Source of the DNA: Cyclina sinensis
Lineage: Eukaryota > Mollusca > Bivalvia > Venerida > Veneridae
Assembly: GCA_012932295.1 (NCBI GenBank)
Contig: JAAONU010000006.1
Span: forward strand, 17,686,904 to 17,750,903
Reading direction: 5' to 3'
DNA: 64,000 bases
Under the pieces are notes generated by a model. It was not told the origin of the DNA and searched no databases. It saw nothing but the letters and a program-made list of their open reading frames with translations. The translations under genes were made by a program, and so were the position numbers. The number at the start of each line of letters is the position of its first letter. Within the stretch, counting starts at the first letter, position 1. This document shows positions 1 through 13,049 of this stretch, piece after piece.

Positions 1-410
1 TCCCTGATACATCTATATAAAACAGGTATATACATAGCTGATTTTCCTGATACATCTATATAAAACACGTAGATGAATGGCTGATTGTCGTGATACATCT
101 ATATAAAACACGTATATACAGAAATGATTTTCCTGACACATCTTCATAAAACACGTACATACAGAGCTGATTTTCCTGATACATCTATATAAAACATGTA
201 CATAAAGAGCTGATTTTCCTGATACATCTATATTGAACACAGAGATATATGGCTGATTTTCCTGATACATCTGTATAAAACACTAAGATATATGGCTGAT
301 TGTCCTGATACTTCGATATACAGACATACATATATGACTAATTTTCTTGATACATCGATATAAAAACACAGATATATGGATCATTTTCCGGATACATTAA
401 TATAAAACGT
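1..410. repeat. 43-bp tandem satellite, about 10 copies
   Basis: A unit built around ctgattttcctgatacatc recurs at about 38, 81, 124, 167, 210, 253, 296, 338 and 380, so the period is 43 bp with two 42-bp units near the end. Units are lightly diverged. The array begins at or before the window edge, so its full size is unknown. Because 43 is not a multiple of 3, the stop-free frame on the minus strand here comes from the repeat and is not a gene. Confidence 0.9.
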
Positions 411-2639
411 TTGTCGCAATGGATTTCATATTATATGTAATACTATATTACTTTTAAATCTCCGTAGGTTAACATGTTTATAATAAAAAGACAACTTTGA
501 TTTATGCCGTTTAGATTTGGGTTTTGGCTTTTTATTCTCAGTGTCGGCCGAATTCATTTGACCAAAGTTTGTGCCGAGATACTTCGTGTTTGTTTTTCAT
601 ATGTGTTTTAAGCGGACTTAGACTGTATTTTCATAAGAATATATTATTACTTTATTTCAGAAATTCTAACGATTTAATGTCTCAATTCCCGTAGATTATC
701 TGATTAAAAACAAAATAGATGGTGCAAACGATTCAGAGACACTGTATCATTAAAGCTTTAAGTAAATTATGTAAGTGAGACATGCGAATCACAGTCTCAT
801 AACCTTATTACTTTCTCAAATGAAGAATTAGAATAAGTGGGACATAAAAATGGTTATATAATTGCAAGATGACATACAAGATATGAAGTACATAAATCAA
901 ATTTTTACTACATTGAAGCAAAACTTTATAACTTCGCTCTTATAAAGATGAACTATAATATATTTGTGAAAAACATGTAAAAATGTATGTTCATCCAACC
1001 ATTTTGTCTTTATAGATTTAAAACATATATTTTTGTCTAACAAGCTACCTATTACTTTTTCATCTATATATATCAAAATCTTTTTAAACTTTTAAATCGT
1101 TGGACTCAGTCCTGTTAAAGACCTACACTGTGATCATTCAAACAAATCTGACCACACAGCCGATGGAGCGAAACATAGTACACGCCACATTAACATGTTA
1201 ATTCAATGGAAAAAGCGAACAAATTGTACTTTTTGTGTGAAGGGTGTAGAATGATTTGCATTTCATAAAGTTAACCAAAAACTTATTAATACCGTCATTT
1301 GAATTTTAGGCAGACAAAAATTATGGCTAGACGAAATATTGTCATAGCTTTCAGAGATGTGTTTATAACAATATTATGTCAGGTTTATAATAATAATTCA
1401 AAGATTCAGTGTTCCAAATGTATTGTGCACATTGATTGATGTTGCAATATCAGTAACCACAATAATTTCATACTATAAAACCTAAGCAAATATATCAAAG
1501 TTCAAGGTTAAGTCGAGAACAACCTTAAGAGGTCAGTTATTTTTGTAATGTGTCGAAGTCACAAACAACAACAATCACTCTCGAGAAACAGCATAAAGAA
1601 ATCGATATTTCTATGATTGAGTAAATGTCATGTATGAAAATATTTTTACCAAAGTTGATTAATTAAAGAAGGAATTTTACGAACTTGGAGACACGTGTTT
1701 GATTTGATACTGTGCTCACAACTGCAAGAAAGCTTTTGATTATTTATTGCCATTATAGTGGACTTCTCCTTACAATTTTGTTTTGAAAGTGAGTCGGTGA
1801 CTTTTATATTTCATTACGTTTTACTTGTTAAATCAAAAAGACTGTGTCAAATTCAAATTAAAGTGGTTGCTAAAACTGATTTCATGCAAATTATAATTTC
1901 ATTCATGTAATTTGTTTGCGCTGCAGTATTAAAACACTATAAATTGGGAGGGATTACAGGTTTGCAAACATGTTTAAATAGTTTTTGAAAAATACGAATG
2001 TCCCCTTTAACTGAGTATTTTTCGCAACAAAGATGAAAAAATGGCTATCGATACTCAGATTGTAAAATAGAAATATGATTATGTTTTGCACTAATCAAGC
2101 TATTTCAATATCGTATGGTAAACCACTTAGGTACAGACGAAAACAAATTAACAATTAAGCAATTTTCTCTATGATTTGTCCAGTAAAGTGTGGCTTTGCC
2201 CTTACGACCCTAGATTTTGTTCACAACACGTCATTTCAACCCGAAGAAGATTGGCAAGTGGTTAGTGACGTAAAAACTATAGCAGAAGTGTTTGCTAACC
2301 AAGAGAGAAGCGTATAGTAATTAGATAGGCAGTCGGACAGACGGCAAGAATTTTTAACATTATTATAACAGTATGTTTTCGACTTAACTATACAAAAATA
2401 TGCAGAACGTGTGTAACCATAACACAAAATTGATCAATAACAATTCGATAAAATCAGTAAATGTGACAGTATATCTTATTGCACATCTTTTTGGTGGTGC
2501 GTACGAATCGTTTCTTCACCGAGTTAATTCAAGTGCAAAACCGAAAAGCAAGGTTTATGTACATCACTGGACTTTTGAAAAATACTTTTATTTTCTGTTT
2601 GGTGATTGATATTCCTTTCAGTTGTAAGACGCTCCAAAT
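411..2639. other. Intergenic, nothing recognised
   Basis: AT-rich DNA with only short open frames in no recognisable family. No convincing exon, RNA gene or transposon end was seen. Confidence 0.5.
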
Positions 2640-3490
2640 GCTCTGATAGTTCGTACAGGGTATTTTCATTTGATAAGTTGTATGCGATTGAGCCAAGGCC
2701 TAAGCAAAAGGTTATTCATCGGCTATTTGGGCAAGGCCAGCAGATGTCTGGTGAACACTTTGGCCTAGATTCATGAGACTTCAAACGATTACTGGGCATG
2801 TCCAGCAAATAACTCTTTACTTTGAGTTCATTAGGTTAAAGGTTACGCTCACACTGGCAACCTTTGTGAAATCCTTGTCACACCAATAACTTATCAATGC
2901 TTTTGCTTAAGTTCGCTAAACTTTATTTTATTATTGGGAATGGTCGATAAATGACTCATGTTGATTTTGAAGTAACTAGGTTTAAGGTCAAAGTCATTTT
3001 GTCCACCATTGTTAAATTTTGGTCTGATTAAAGACTTGCAATCTCTTGGGCCTAGGTTCCTGAAGCACCATTAGGTTATTAAGCATGACCCTTTCATTTT
3101 TAGAGCCGTTGTCTAATTAATAACTGAAAAACACACTGGCCTATGTATACAAAACTCAAAGAGTTACTGGGCATGACTATCTAATGACCCCTATTCATTT
3201 AGAGGCTACTAGGTCAAAAGTCAAACAGTAGTAACTTTTGTAAAATCCTTATACAATCAATGTACTGGTGACCGCTTAAGTCTAGGTTCATAGTGCATAG
3301 TGTATAAGGCACGACAAGCAGATGATCTTTTAATTTTGAAGTCACAAAGATTTCGATCTCAATGGCCAGCTGTGTAAAATCCTTTTGGCCAATATTCAAG
3401 AAACATCATTGGATTATTGAACAAAACGAGAAGACCTTTTTAATTTTGAGTCTACTAGGGCAAAGGTCAAGGTCAGAGTAAATGCCTTTT
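2640..3490. repeat. Degenerate AGGTCA-rich tandem repeat
   Basis: About five diverged units each contain a phrase like taggttcatgaa, then gggcatg, then atgac..ttgattttgag, then ctaggtcaaaggtca. The AGGTCA-like part falls near 2825, 2975, 3210, 3340 and 3465, so spacing is irregular (roughly 125-235 bp). The style resembles abundant non-coding repeats of bivalve genomes (recalled, not searched). The last unit carries two adjoining AGGTCA half-sites at about 3463-3476. Confidence 0.65.
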
Positions 3491-3777
3491 TATATCTGCG
3501 AACTAAATTTACTACTCATTAGCATGTTAGAAGTACGTATACGAACTTGAGTGATGCCAAGGGATTTTCCCTTTAAAATCATTTCTGAACAGATTTTGTT
3601 CAGATTTAAGCCCATACTGTAAACAGGGTTATTCAAACGCTTACAATATCTAAACTTTCTGTCTTCAAAAAAATATTTTCATTTGTGAAATGCTGCTTTA
3701 AATTAATTTTGCTTGGTAACTTCGTTATGGTTTCAAACCAGCACTTGCACCATTTTGCAATGCTTTAAGCCACCATA

Positions 3778-3862
3778 AATTCATCCCTGGGTTATGACTC
3801 GAACCAGTGACCTCTGAGTCAGGCATCCAGTGCTCTACCCTTCAAGCCAACTGAGAGAAAGG
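3778..3862 (-). repeat. tRNA-derived SINE-like repeat
   Basis: Read on the minus strand this has a tRNA-like A box (cagttggcttgaagggtaga, then gcact) and a B box (ggttcgagtc) about 40 bases apart, as in RNA polymerase III promoters. The flanks do not pair as a clean acceptor stem, so a SINE head or tRNA pseudogene is more likely than a working tRNA gene. Confidence 0.55.
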
Positions 3863-5157
3863 CTGATACAGAATGTATTATCATGTTAACCAGCTTACCT
3901 ATCTAACAATATCTATCTATCTCAGCAAATACTATCACAGGACTGTGTTTAACTGTAAAAAATCAAATACAAATATTGACATGAATTTCAAATCAAGTGT
4001 TTCAGATTAGATTCTTGGCTTCCACGTTTGTACTACAATTGAATGAGCAAAATTTCAATCTTTATAGAGTATGTATTTATTACCCCATATGTTTTTATGT
4101 CACTTACTGGAGCTTTTTTTTTCTTTTGTAACTTTAACAGTTCCTGGTAAAATATATATTTTGCTTTCAGTCAAAGGAAACAAACAGGAGAGTCAATAAT
4201 GGTAGAACAGTTATATGTTTGCAACTCAAGACTTGGTTGCTCAAAACTCCTCATCGCAACAAACACAGATCTACTTATTATAATGTAATTTGAACTGAAA
4301 TTTTGAAACACTTTTCTAACAATAAAAGTCTTAATTCTTTCAAGCAAACCTGTCTGTCTCTTTTTTCAAACATTTATTAAATAACAAGAAAGTTAAATTA
4401 CCAGTACCTAAAGTTTTGAGCAACCAAGAATTAGTTTGTCTGATTATTTAATCTAAACTTCTAAACTACTGCTTCTTGTAACTTTAGTGTCCATTACTGG
4501 TTCTTGACATTAATGAATATTCATGCTGAAATGGGGAATGTAAAAGTCACTGAGCATTTTAAGATCCGCACACAAAAATTGTCCCTGTGACCTCCCATGG
4601 TTTACCACAATATATAACGAGCTAGACTTTAATTTATAAATTTTTATAAATAAATATTTAATGAATTCCTCTCTGAAAATTAATAAAATATCTTATCTAA
4701 ATGATCTACATGGTACCCTTCCAAAAGCTAAGTATATTTAAATGTTTATTAAAGGGTCAGTCCCTCAAATTTACTATGACATACACCATTATTTATGTAT
4801 ATTACTGGCTTGTTCTCTTTAAATGAAAACAATAATGATAATTAAAGAAGAACGGGCTTTCAAATATGTTTCCTTAAGGCATATAGCAACCAAGTAAGTA
4901 GGCATTTGTAATAAATGGCTATCCACTAAAAAATGGTATAACAGCTCTTTGTATATATTCAATACCATTCATATTTACATGATTTTAAAGAAAATTGAAT
5001 ACTCGGAATTTCAGCGTATGCCTCTATACATGTGAAGTGTGTTACTAAACTATCTGTTAACAAGTCTTTTTTATCACCATTTTTAATTTTCATATTGTTT
5101 ATTGAAATTATTTGTTAATTGAAGGTATGTCTCTTTTTTTTTTTACTTTATGTTTAG
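3863..5157. other. Intergenic, AT-rich
   Basis: No gene seen. Short inverted matches occur (for example ttggttgctcaaaactcc near 4235 and its reverse complement, with one mismatch, near 4412), suggesting an old palindromic element whose ends I cannot place. Confidence 0.4.
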
Positions 5158-5281
5158 TTTAGACTCATTCATTTACATCGATTGCGATACAAGTTCTTAC
5201 AACTTAGATTCATCACGCTCGATGACTGCTTCCTGGGTTCCATGCCAGTATTCGCGCAGCGTGGAGGAATGTGTTTATGTT
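5158..5281 (+). other. Possible orphan exon (weak)
   Basis: A less AT-rich block follows a strong acceptor-like tract (twelve Ts, then actttatgtttag) and ends at a donor-like aaagtaaac. In the first frame it is open for about 40 codons and then stops. The opposite strand also has a protein-like frame over the same bases. No family is recognised and no partner exon was found, so strand and coding status are uncertain. Confidence 0.2.
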
Positions 5282-6112
5282 AAAGTAAACAATGTTTTTG
5301 TTTTGTATTTTTTGGTTAATTCAGTCAGTTATAATTTTTAAGTTTTGTTGTTAAATGAATTTTCTACTTTTACTTAAAGTTTTAGATTTACCTATACAGT
5401 TTAATGAATTGTAGATTATTGTAAGTTTTTAGGATATTAATTGTTATTTAATTATAAGTTAATTGTATGTGAATTTTTATGACCATTTGAAAACTTTACA
5501 TCTTTTTATTTAATTGAATTATTTGTTACTGCAAGAATGTTGTTTACCATATGATTTAAAGTAATGTATTGATTTTGTATAATTTTGTCAAGTTTTATTT
5601 TGCCTTTTTTTTCAAGCATATATTCACTTTAATGATTTTAATTGTTGTTGTTGTTGTTTTTATATATTATTAAATTTTCTTTTTGGAGAACTTAAAATAC
5701 TTTAATGACCTACTTGAAGAGGTATACTCTAAAACATAGAGTATTCTATTTTCTTTAAAATCATGTTAATACAAATTATTATTCATTGTCAAGGTATCAC
5801 TACTTTTACATACAACTAAAAACTTAAATATATAATCAAAACACTCTGATGTAAGCTGTTGTTTTATTTTTGTTAATTTTAACTGAAATTTTATTTTCAT
5901 ATTTTATTCAAACAATCTTTATTTCATGTAAAACAAATAATAAACCATCAATATATGATCAGTTTTGGGCTGATTTCCTGACCTATTTTAAAGAGTACTG
6001 AACTAATTATATGAAAAATATATCTTTCTGATGATACTACTTTTTGTAACTCTTGGTCATATTTAAAACAGCTTTAAGTGAAAATGTGCTTGATATATTC
6101 CTTATTTAAACA
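5282..6112. other. Intergenic, very AT-rich
   Basis: T-rich and A-rich tracts, including a short gttgttgttgtt run near 5643. No gene or mobile element recognised. Confidence 0.5.
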
Positions 6113-6806
6113 AGAGCCACCGCAAACGGGGCCACGCTCGACTTTTTTCAATTTCCAAAGGCAAAACACATCAGAGGAAGCAAACTGTGGTGAAGGATTT
6201 TCAAAAGCAACATCATTTGGAAATATAATCATCAAATACATCTATAAATAAAAAAGATATGGCCAATTTAAGCAATATTCAATAATTTGACCTTGAAAGT
6301 TAATGTCAATTAAGGTCAATGTCAAGTTCAGTTTAATCTTCTTAGAGGTATTGCCTGAAAGGAAGGTATGTCCAAGTATGAAGACCATTAATCACAAAGA
6401 TATGGCAAACTTTAGCAATGTCAAGGTCATTTAAAGGTCAATGTATACTTGATTTAGTTCAAGGTCATACCTGGATTATTCATCATGTAGGTTTTGTCAT
6501 AAGTATTGTTTTGTCCAAGTATGAATCAAATCCAACCATAAGTAACAAAGTTATAGCAAAATTCAATAATTTGACCTTCACTCTCAAGGTCATTTATGAG
6601 CCAAGGTCAAGTTCAAGTCTAGGTCTACTTAAAGGACTTGTTCAAAGTGTTGTTGTATCCAAGTATGAAGACAATCCATTCAGGAATAAGAAGTTATGGT
6701 CAATGTTAGAGTTTTTGGGACGGGAACGGCAACTGCAATGACAATGGCAACGACACCATGACTATAGCAATAGCTCGATTTTTTTCTTCGAAAAAGTCGA
6801 GCGAAT
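6113..6806. repeat. Repeat element with gctcgacttttt ends and TCAAGGTCA motifs
   Basis: Left end gctcgactttttt at 6136 is matched in inverted orientation by gaaaaagtcgagc at about 6790-6802, next to its own small hairpin (from about 6771). The interior has units around gtccaagtatgaa at about 6368, 6511 and 6658 (spacing about 145 bp) and several tcaaggtca motifs. The open frame at 6418-6741 follows these units and is not a recognised protein. Confidence 0.55.
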
Positions 6807-7830
6807 AAAAATGGAGCCATTTCCAATTAACAGGGGAAAATGTCTATAAAACTTCATCAGGCTAATGTGATCACAAGTTTCTATAGAATGAAGACTGCAA
6901 AAGTTCCGCTACTCTTTAAGCGTTTTACTTTTTTCCAGGTAATAAAAGGTTGTTTGGAGCTTCTGAACTATCTAGCCTGTTGAATTCATTTAAAAGCTGA
7001 AATAATTGAGCTGCAAGCATAATACTGAAATACCTTTAGACAAAGTATGAAAAAAACACCCATAAATGTTATCTGAAGTTTAAAACAGTCCACTCCATGC
7101 TCACCAGTGTGTCAAGTTAAGTTTTAATAGTACAATAAGAATACCAACTAAAATAATCAAATTCAGTTATGATTAAAGAAAATATAAAAAAAACTTAGCT
7201 TTAATAATTTTCTCCCTTGCTGCAACTTCATCTTTTCTGCACGATGTTTGCTGTTATATTCCCCTCCATGTCTTTTCTGAAAAGATTAAATTTTAATTCA
7301 CCATAGTTCAATTTTCATTTCTTCTAATAGTTTAAGATATTAAATTAATCCATGTAACTAGTAGGTCTGACAGCACTGAATTTTGAAATATGTCAAATAT
7401 ACATTCATTTCATAATTTTTGGTATAAGTGTTGTAATTGAAAAAATTGACTGACAAATCAAATACACCATTTTAGAATCTAGATGAAATTTGCAATTGTC
7501 AGTTAAGATATTGTAAAACTAATGTAATGAAGTAATTATTTTTCCTGGAAATTCATTTGATCTAGGCCTTGAATCAAATGTTTTTTATTTCGTCGATCTC
7601 TGCTGCAAGACAACATGGTCAACAGAATGCAATTTTCAGAATTGTATCAATTGCCAAGACAGTATCACGTCACCTTTGAAAACAATCTATACCATGAGGC
7701 ACCAGAAAATACCAGACAAATAGACTGCTTAAACCTGAAAAAGTACTGATATTAACAAATAAAAGATGAACAGACAAAACATTTTAAGGATTGCATTATT
7801 ACCTTTTCATAGGTAAAGACAGATGGCACC
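6807..7830. other. Intergenic, nothing recognised
   Basis: AT-rich DNA without a recognisable exon or element. Confidence 0.45.
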
Positions 7831-7837
7831 ATGATGC

Positions 7838-9291
7838 TATATCTCTGCTGGATCTGTGCTGTAACTCCCTTGGACTTTCCTCTCCTCCCTGGGAACTTTC
7901 TCCTCTCCCTTCCTCCAGGTACATTATTTCAATGTTAAAGTTCCATCTCCTGTTGTTGCATTCTACAATGTACTGACATAGCTGCTTACTTGTTCAACTA
8001 AAATGCAAGAATTTTTACTTTTTGGTTCATATTCTGTTATTTCTGCTGTGAAATGATTATTTTATTGATTACATATAGAACTTATTTGACTCCAAGTTTG
8101 GGCTAAGATCTCTTGTACCTAACTCAACTTAGTCAGTAGGAGTCAAATTTTAGATACACCATAACTTAAATGTTTGAAAATAACTATCATACAGTTTATA
8201 ACACACACATATACCTTAAGAAATAGTAGACACAGCTAGGTCCAGAAATTATGGGAGTATACTTTACTAGGAATTTCTGTTCAAATGTAAAGGGATGGGG
8301 GCATTCCTCTGGTGCTACTGTGTGTCTGAAATAAGACAACCAGAAAAAATTATTTGCCATTTGGCATTCTATTTTCTTTTGTTAAATGTTCATGATAACA
8401 TTTAAAAGATGCCTCCCTGCTGGTTCTCATGTTGTAGCTCCATGTGTCTTTTGTCCTGCGATAATACTGCACCTGGATTTTCCTATTTTCATGCTACACC
8501 TTGTTTTACGGCATGCCATTATTCGGCTCCTACCACAACTTCCTTATTCAGATGAAATTTAAAATTTATTCAACACAGGTCAATTTTAATCTTATTTATA
8601 TAAACAACAATTCTATATGTTAAGAATTCAATAAATGGTTCTGAAGGTTTGAAATTTGTTCCAGTATTTAACATATTATACAGTGCTGAAAGTTAAAGAG
8701 GGATATATCCAACTTCCCCCACCCTTCTCAGCTGGGTATGTACATGTATGTCGATTACCTCATAAAAATTAATATTTTTTTACCTATCGTGTAGTTCTGG
8801 AAACTCAGTTACGATGACTTATGACATAGCAATGCTGCAACCCTGCTTGACCTCGTGCTGTAGCTCCGATCGACTTTTCTCTGGAGTCCTTCTGGTAATT
8901 TATTTGCTTTCATGTTTCGGTTTGCGCTGTGTTAACCGACGTCAGCTGTATCCGTCCTAGCTGCTTTACTTTTTCAGAATGATAAATTTCTACCTAAAAC
9001 AAACTTCCAGCATTTAAAAAATTGTATTTATTTTCAACAACGTTTCCTAAAGGTACACTAAAACGCCGCCAAAATTGTCCATATCTGTGTTTTCTGCGTG
9101 CTTAACGCGCGAGCTAGTATTAATTTACCGTTATCGGTATCCTGCACTGAATGAGCAAATATGATTGGTTGCATCAAGTCAGGTGGGTTTTTCAATGTAT
9201 AATCCTGACATAGCAATGCTGCAACCCTGCTTGACCTCGTGCTGTAGCTCCGATCGATAGTATAGTCAGTATTGACTTTTGGCAGTAATAA
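7838..9291. repeat. Series of four related cassettes
   Basis: Blocks near 7838-7925, 8408-8470, 8822-8900 and 9206-9257 share a phrase of the type ctgctggatctgtgctgtag followed by ctcc. The last two share 52 identical bases (8822-8873 and 9206-9257). Right after the fourth, 9258-9291 (34 bases) recurs in inverted orientation near 20121-20154. The cassettes are less AT-rich than the DNA between them. They could be repeated exons of an unrecognised or non-coding gene, or copies of a mobile repeat; no reading frame links them. Confidence 0.5.
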
Positions 9292-9712
9292 ATTGAAGTA
9301 ATCCCTAAAAATATCTTTACATTTTTTGGCTGAAATGTAGTCATGCTTCCACAGACGAATTAAATGACTACGCCGAGCATTTTTTTAATTGTGCTAGTTT
9401 ATATCAAACTAAAAACTCCAGGTTAATATTAAAATTTACATTTACGAAAACTATCATACACTGCGAATGATCACATGATCAAAATCGTAAAATGGCTGCA
9501 GAATCGCTCGGATAAAGTACTTAAATCGAAGTAAGCATACAATTAACGGTAAATTTATACCTAAAACGTGGCCGCATAAAACATGTAAAACCCATGTGTA
9601 AAAAAAGAAAAGAAAAAGATAAATAACATGTACTGGCCCTTTATTATTTACTTTGTAGGCTCACCCTGTTATGGCCTGAAAGTCGAAAAAGTTGTTTTAG
9701 ATGTTGAGTAAC

Positions 9713-10480
9713 AATGGGCGAAAAGGTACTTGTTGTCGTTGTTTTAAGCAAATGAAACGCGTGTATTGCAAAGTTTGCAATGACATCTTTTGTACAATTG
9801 TAATTGTGTCTGAAATAAAAATTGGCGTTGTTTGTTAAGTTGCATAATGAAGTTACAGATCTATTTTAGACTCAAGTACAATGGTCGAATCAGATTTAAT
9901 GAGTACATATTGCCGAACGTACTCTTTTACTTTCAATATATATATTTCTTCAGATTCTGCCCTTAAAATCCAACAAATATCATATTGTAGAGTGAAAGGT
10001 AAGAGAAATTCTTAAACTTAATGGATATGGTTACTTTACTTGTCATACGCGATCATCTATACTGTTTCGATTACACATAGGTACGCCAACTTATAATTAT
10101 CTATTCTGTGTAGAATTTGTTCTACCAGCTAATTTCAAGTTTTAAATATTGGAAGTCTCCTATTATTTCATTCGTTTCTCTTACAATAAAATCAGCTGTT
10201 TTTGGGGTTTTTTTCAGAGACCGAAACAAGTATTACTTCATGAAATGGTAAGCATGTTAACGTATTTCAATGGAATAAATTTTTGGGGAAAAATGATTTT
10301 TCTCGAAATTATCTTAAGATACTTGACCTCGCCAGTTTAAGTATACTCTTAAATGTCTTTACAGAAATCGGCAAGGACGGTCTGGACTATTTCGGCATGA
10401 ACAAGTCCATGAGGGGAAGGCTCCTCATGAAACCTGTGGGAAATTGTTCCCAAATTACAGGAAGTTACAAACACATAGGT
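9713..10480 (+). other. Candidate exon cluster, unresolved
   Basis: An ATG in good context (taacaatgggcg, about 9713) is followed four codons later by a donor-like gtacttg. Further blocks look exon-like: after ttcttcag near 9955, after ttttttcag near 10218, and a less AT-rich block at about 10365-10465 after ctttacag, encoding a piece that includes DGLDYFGMNKSMRGRLLMK. The phases I tried do not join these without a stop. No family recognised. It may be a small gene with exons I mis-bounded, or chance. Confidence 0.25.
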
Positions 10481-12039
10481 TTGTCAAATGTATATATTAC
10501 TTTAAGTAAATGTCGGTGTGATATTTTTTATACTCCTCATGTGGTACCAAGGATACCATTAGATGTAACAATCCCTATGTCATTAAATATAAGCAATATT
10601 TATTCTTTTAATTTATTTATCTTGAGATCAATTATCTGATAGTAATGCCACAGATTTATTTGTTTGAGAGCGAACAAACATGACGGAACAACATTTTTTT
10701 CAAGTGCGAGGAATATGACAGTTCCTTCGCCAGCAAAATCTAACTTCAGTAACACAAATAATACCATGCAGAACACACTCTGACCTGCAGCATCTGCTCC
10801 AAAACTTTCCGAACAAGGGCAACAATGATGAATCATCGTGCCTCCATTCCAGCAAAAAAAAATGCAACTGTACTTTTCAAAAGGCTTACGTTTACAGCCA
10901 GGGTCTGAGTAATTACAGATCCAAACTGTAACATCATTATCAAAACAAACTGAGTGAAACTTAATTGTTGTGTTCTTATAGTCACATAAGTGATTCCTGT
11001 TAGTCCAGGCTATAATTAGGACCATAGGATGATTTGGCGTACGTGATCTATTTTTTTTTTGTCACGTGTCTACAATTAGCCTTAATAAGCTGAAAAGCTT
11101 TTAATTCTCTTGATTGTCATGATATTCCTTCAATATTTTTCTTCAAGAATTTCAATGCAAAATTTCAAACAAATAGTTATATGGTGTCAAATAGTAGGAC
11201 AATGGTCAAAATAGAAAACACCGAAATAATATTGCAGAGGCCGTATTTTCAAGGTTTTCTTCGGAATATCAGTTAGACTGCTTATCTTGATAAATTCTAG
11301 GCCTAATATGAAACTGGCATCATCTGCAGGTCAAAATTTAGTATTTGGGTAAAGTTATATACAATCTTTGGTGTATGACAAAGGCCAGTTTTTCATTTGT
11401 ACGAAAGTTAAGAGTTGTATGTTTTTGTCTTCTGTTATGTATATGAATAGCGTGCTTAAAGTTCTACTTTTTAGAACAGATCGATAACCTAGTTCTAGCT
11501 AGGTTTTTAAACACTACTAGAATTTTTTATAAACGTTTTATTGTGGCTAAGTTTGGAAATTTGAAGATAAGTATTGATTTTTCAAGCATGGTCTGGGTTG
11601 TATTTCTTCAAATAAAAGAAGATATGACGAAGGACACGTAACGATCAAAACTGTTGTTAAGAAAGATCCTTATAATATGAAATGTACGAAACAAGAGATT
11701 ATATATATATAATCCCTTAGTAGGGATGATAGTCCAGACAAAAAAATTCAATATCTTCCAGATAACGGCAAATTAGGTTGACTACTGTTGGTAATAGATC
11801 AAGCATAAGACACACTATATTTATGAAAGAGCTAAACAATTCACAAGGCAACTGATGCATCAAAAGTCACAGAATATTTATGAAGAATATATAATTCACA
11901 AGGCACAATAAAAGCAAAATAATTTCCGCAATTGATCTAGCAAAAATCACAGAATATTTATGAAAAATAAAAAATTTGTAAAGCAAAATAAATCTAAAAT
12001 AATTGTAGCTTTAAATCCAGCAAAAGTAACAGAAAATTT
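10481..12039. other. Intergenic, nothing recognised
   Basis: No gene recognised. Short AT palindromes such as the (at)n run near 11701. The 141-codon open frame on the minus strand (10600-11025) has no recognisable domain and no supporting splice context. Confidence 0.45.
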
Positions 12040-13049
12040 TCACAACAACCATAAAAAAAAACTTCTAGAGCCACTCTCTAAGGCATTGTTCTCTTCTGTT
12101 CTGTGTGACTATGATAAAAACCACTGAAGAATCCCACCTGAAATGAAAAAGGAGTTAGACAAACAAGACTTACTGGGAAAAATGGTGATTTTGAAGAAAA
12201 ACTTCCTAGTCTGACGAGATAGAATCTGGTCTTTTACACAATTATACAAAACAAAATCAATACACATTTACGTTCATTTCTTTAGACTCCGATTTTTAAA
12301 AAGGCATATCAAAGTTTGTATTCACACAACCTCGTTAAACGACAATAAAAGTTTGAAACTTTATTCTATAGCCTATGCTATTTTTTGTTTTGATATAAAA
12401 ATCGAGCGTATGAAAGACATAACCATCTGCTTTAGAAATATACAAAGATTTGTTGACCGTATTAAGAGAACGTTTTCTCTCATTTCGAACCAAAGAGACC
12501 CATATTTATTGTTGACGTTTAGTGACTTATAACCTCTTCAAACTCTATATTCACTACCTACCAACTCGACTACCACGAGAAATGTCTGTTATAAGAACCT
12601 CGTTGATAATAAGGCACTAAAATTCACCAAAATTCTTAAAAAAGTTATTAGTCAAGATGACAGAATAAAAAAGCAAGTTGCTCAATTGTGTCTTCGTGTT
12701 ACTTAAGAGCTGATTCAACTAATACATAATAGCAAGACTAGCTTATATTCGTTTGTAGGTCACTTAACTTTAAAAAAGCTAAAGGATAAAGTAGATATTC
12801 ATATAAATACGGCCGTTAATCAAAAAGTGAACTTTATATAGTACATAAACGAGATTAAAGTAGATTTAAAAACGTTTTGATTTCATTAAGATGTAATATG
12901 ATATTCAACGAATAAAAAATAGAGAAATTAATCTTTAGACTCATCCGACCGTTTTGTACCTGTATCATATACTTTGTTTTATTTGCTTATAATTTTCATT
13001 ATATTTTGTTGTAAAGCAATTTTAGAAGCATGACATCTATTGCAAAAGA
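12040..13049 (+). promoter_or_regulatory. Duplicated 5' flank of the first SLC16 copy
   Basis: This aligns with the flank of the second SLC16 copy, which is split there into 51330-52035 and 56838-57803 by an insertion. Shared phrases include ctaaggcattgttctctt, attcgtttgtagg and tcatccgaccgttttgta. Conservation through to the ATG suggests the promoter and 5' UTR lie here. No TATA box or start site can be assigned confidently. Confidence 0.5.

Noticed and set aside
13..270. Minus-strand frame of 85 codons
   Set aside because: It is a translation of the 43-bp satellite.
1..410. CRISPR-like spacing of repeats
   Set aside because: The whole 43-bp unit repeats with no unique spacers, and the genome is eukaryotic.
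10600..11025. 141-codon minus-strand frame
   Set aside because: No recognisable domain, no splice or start context, and composition like the surrounding DNA.
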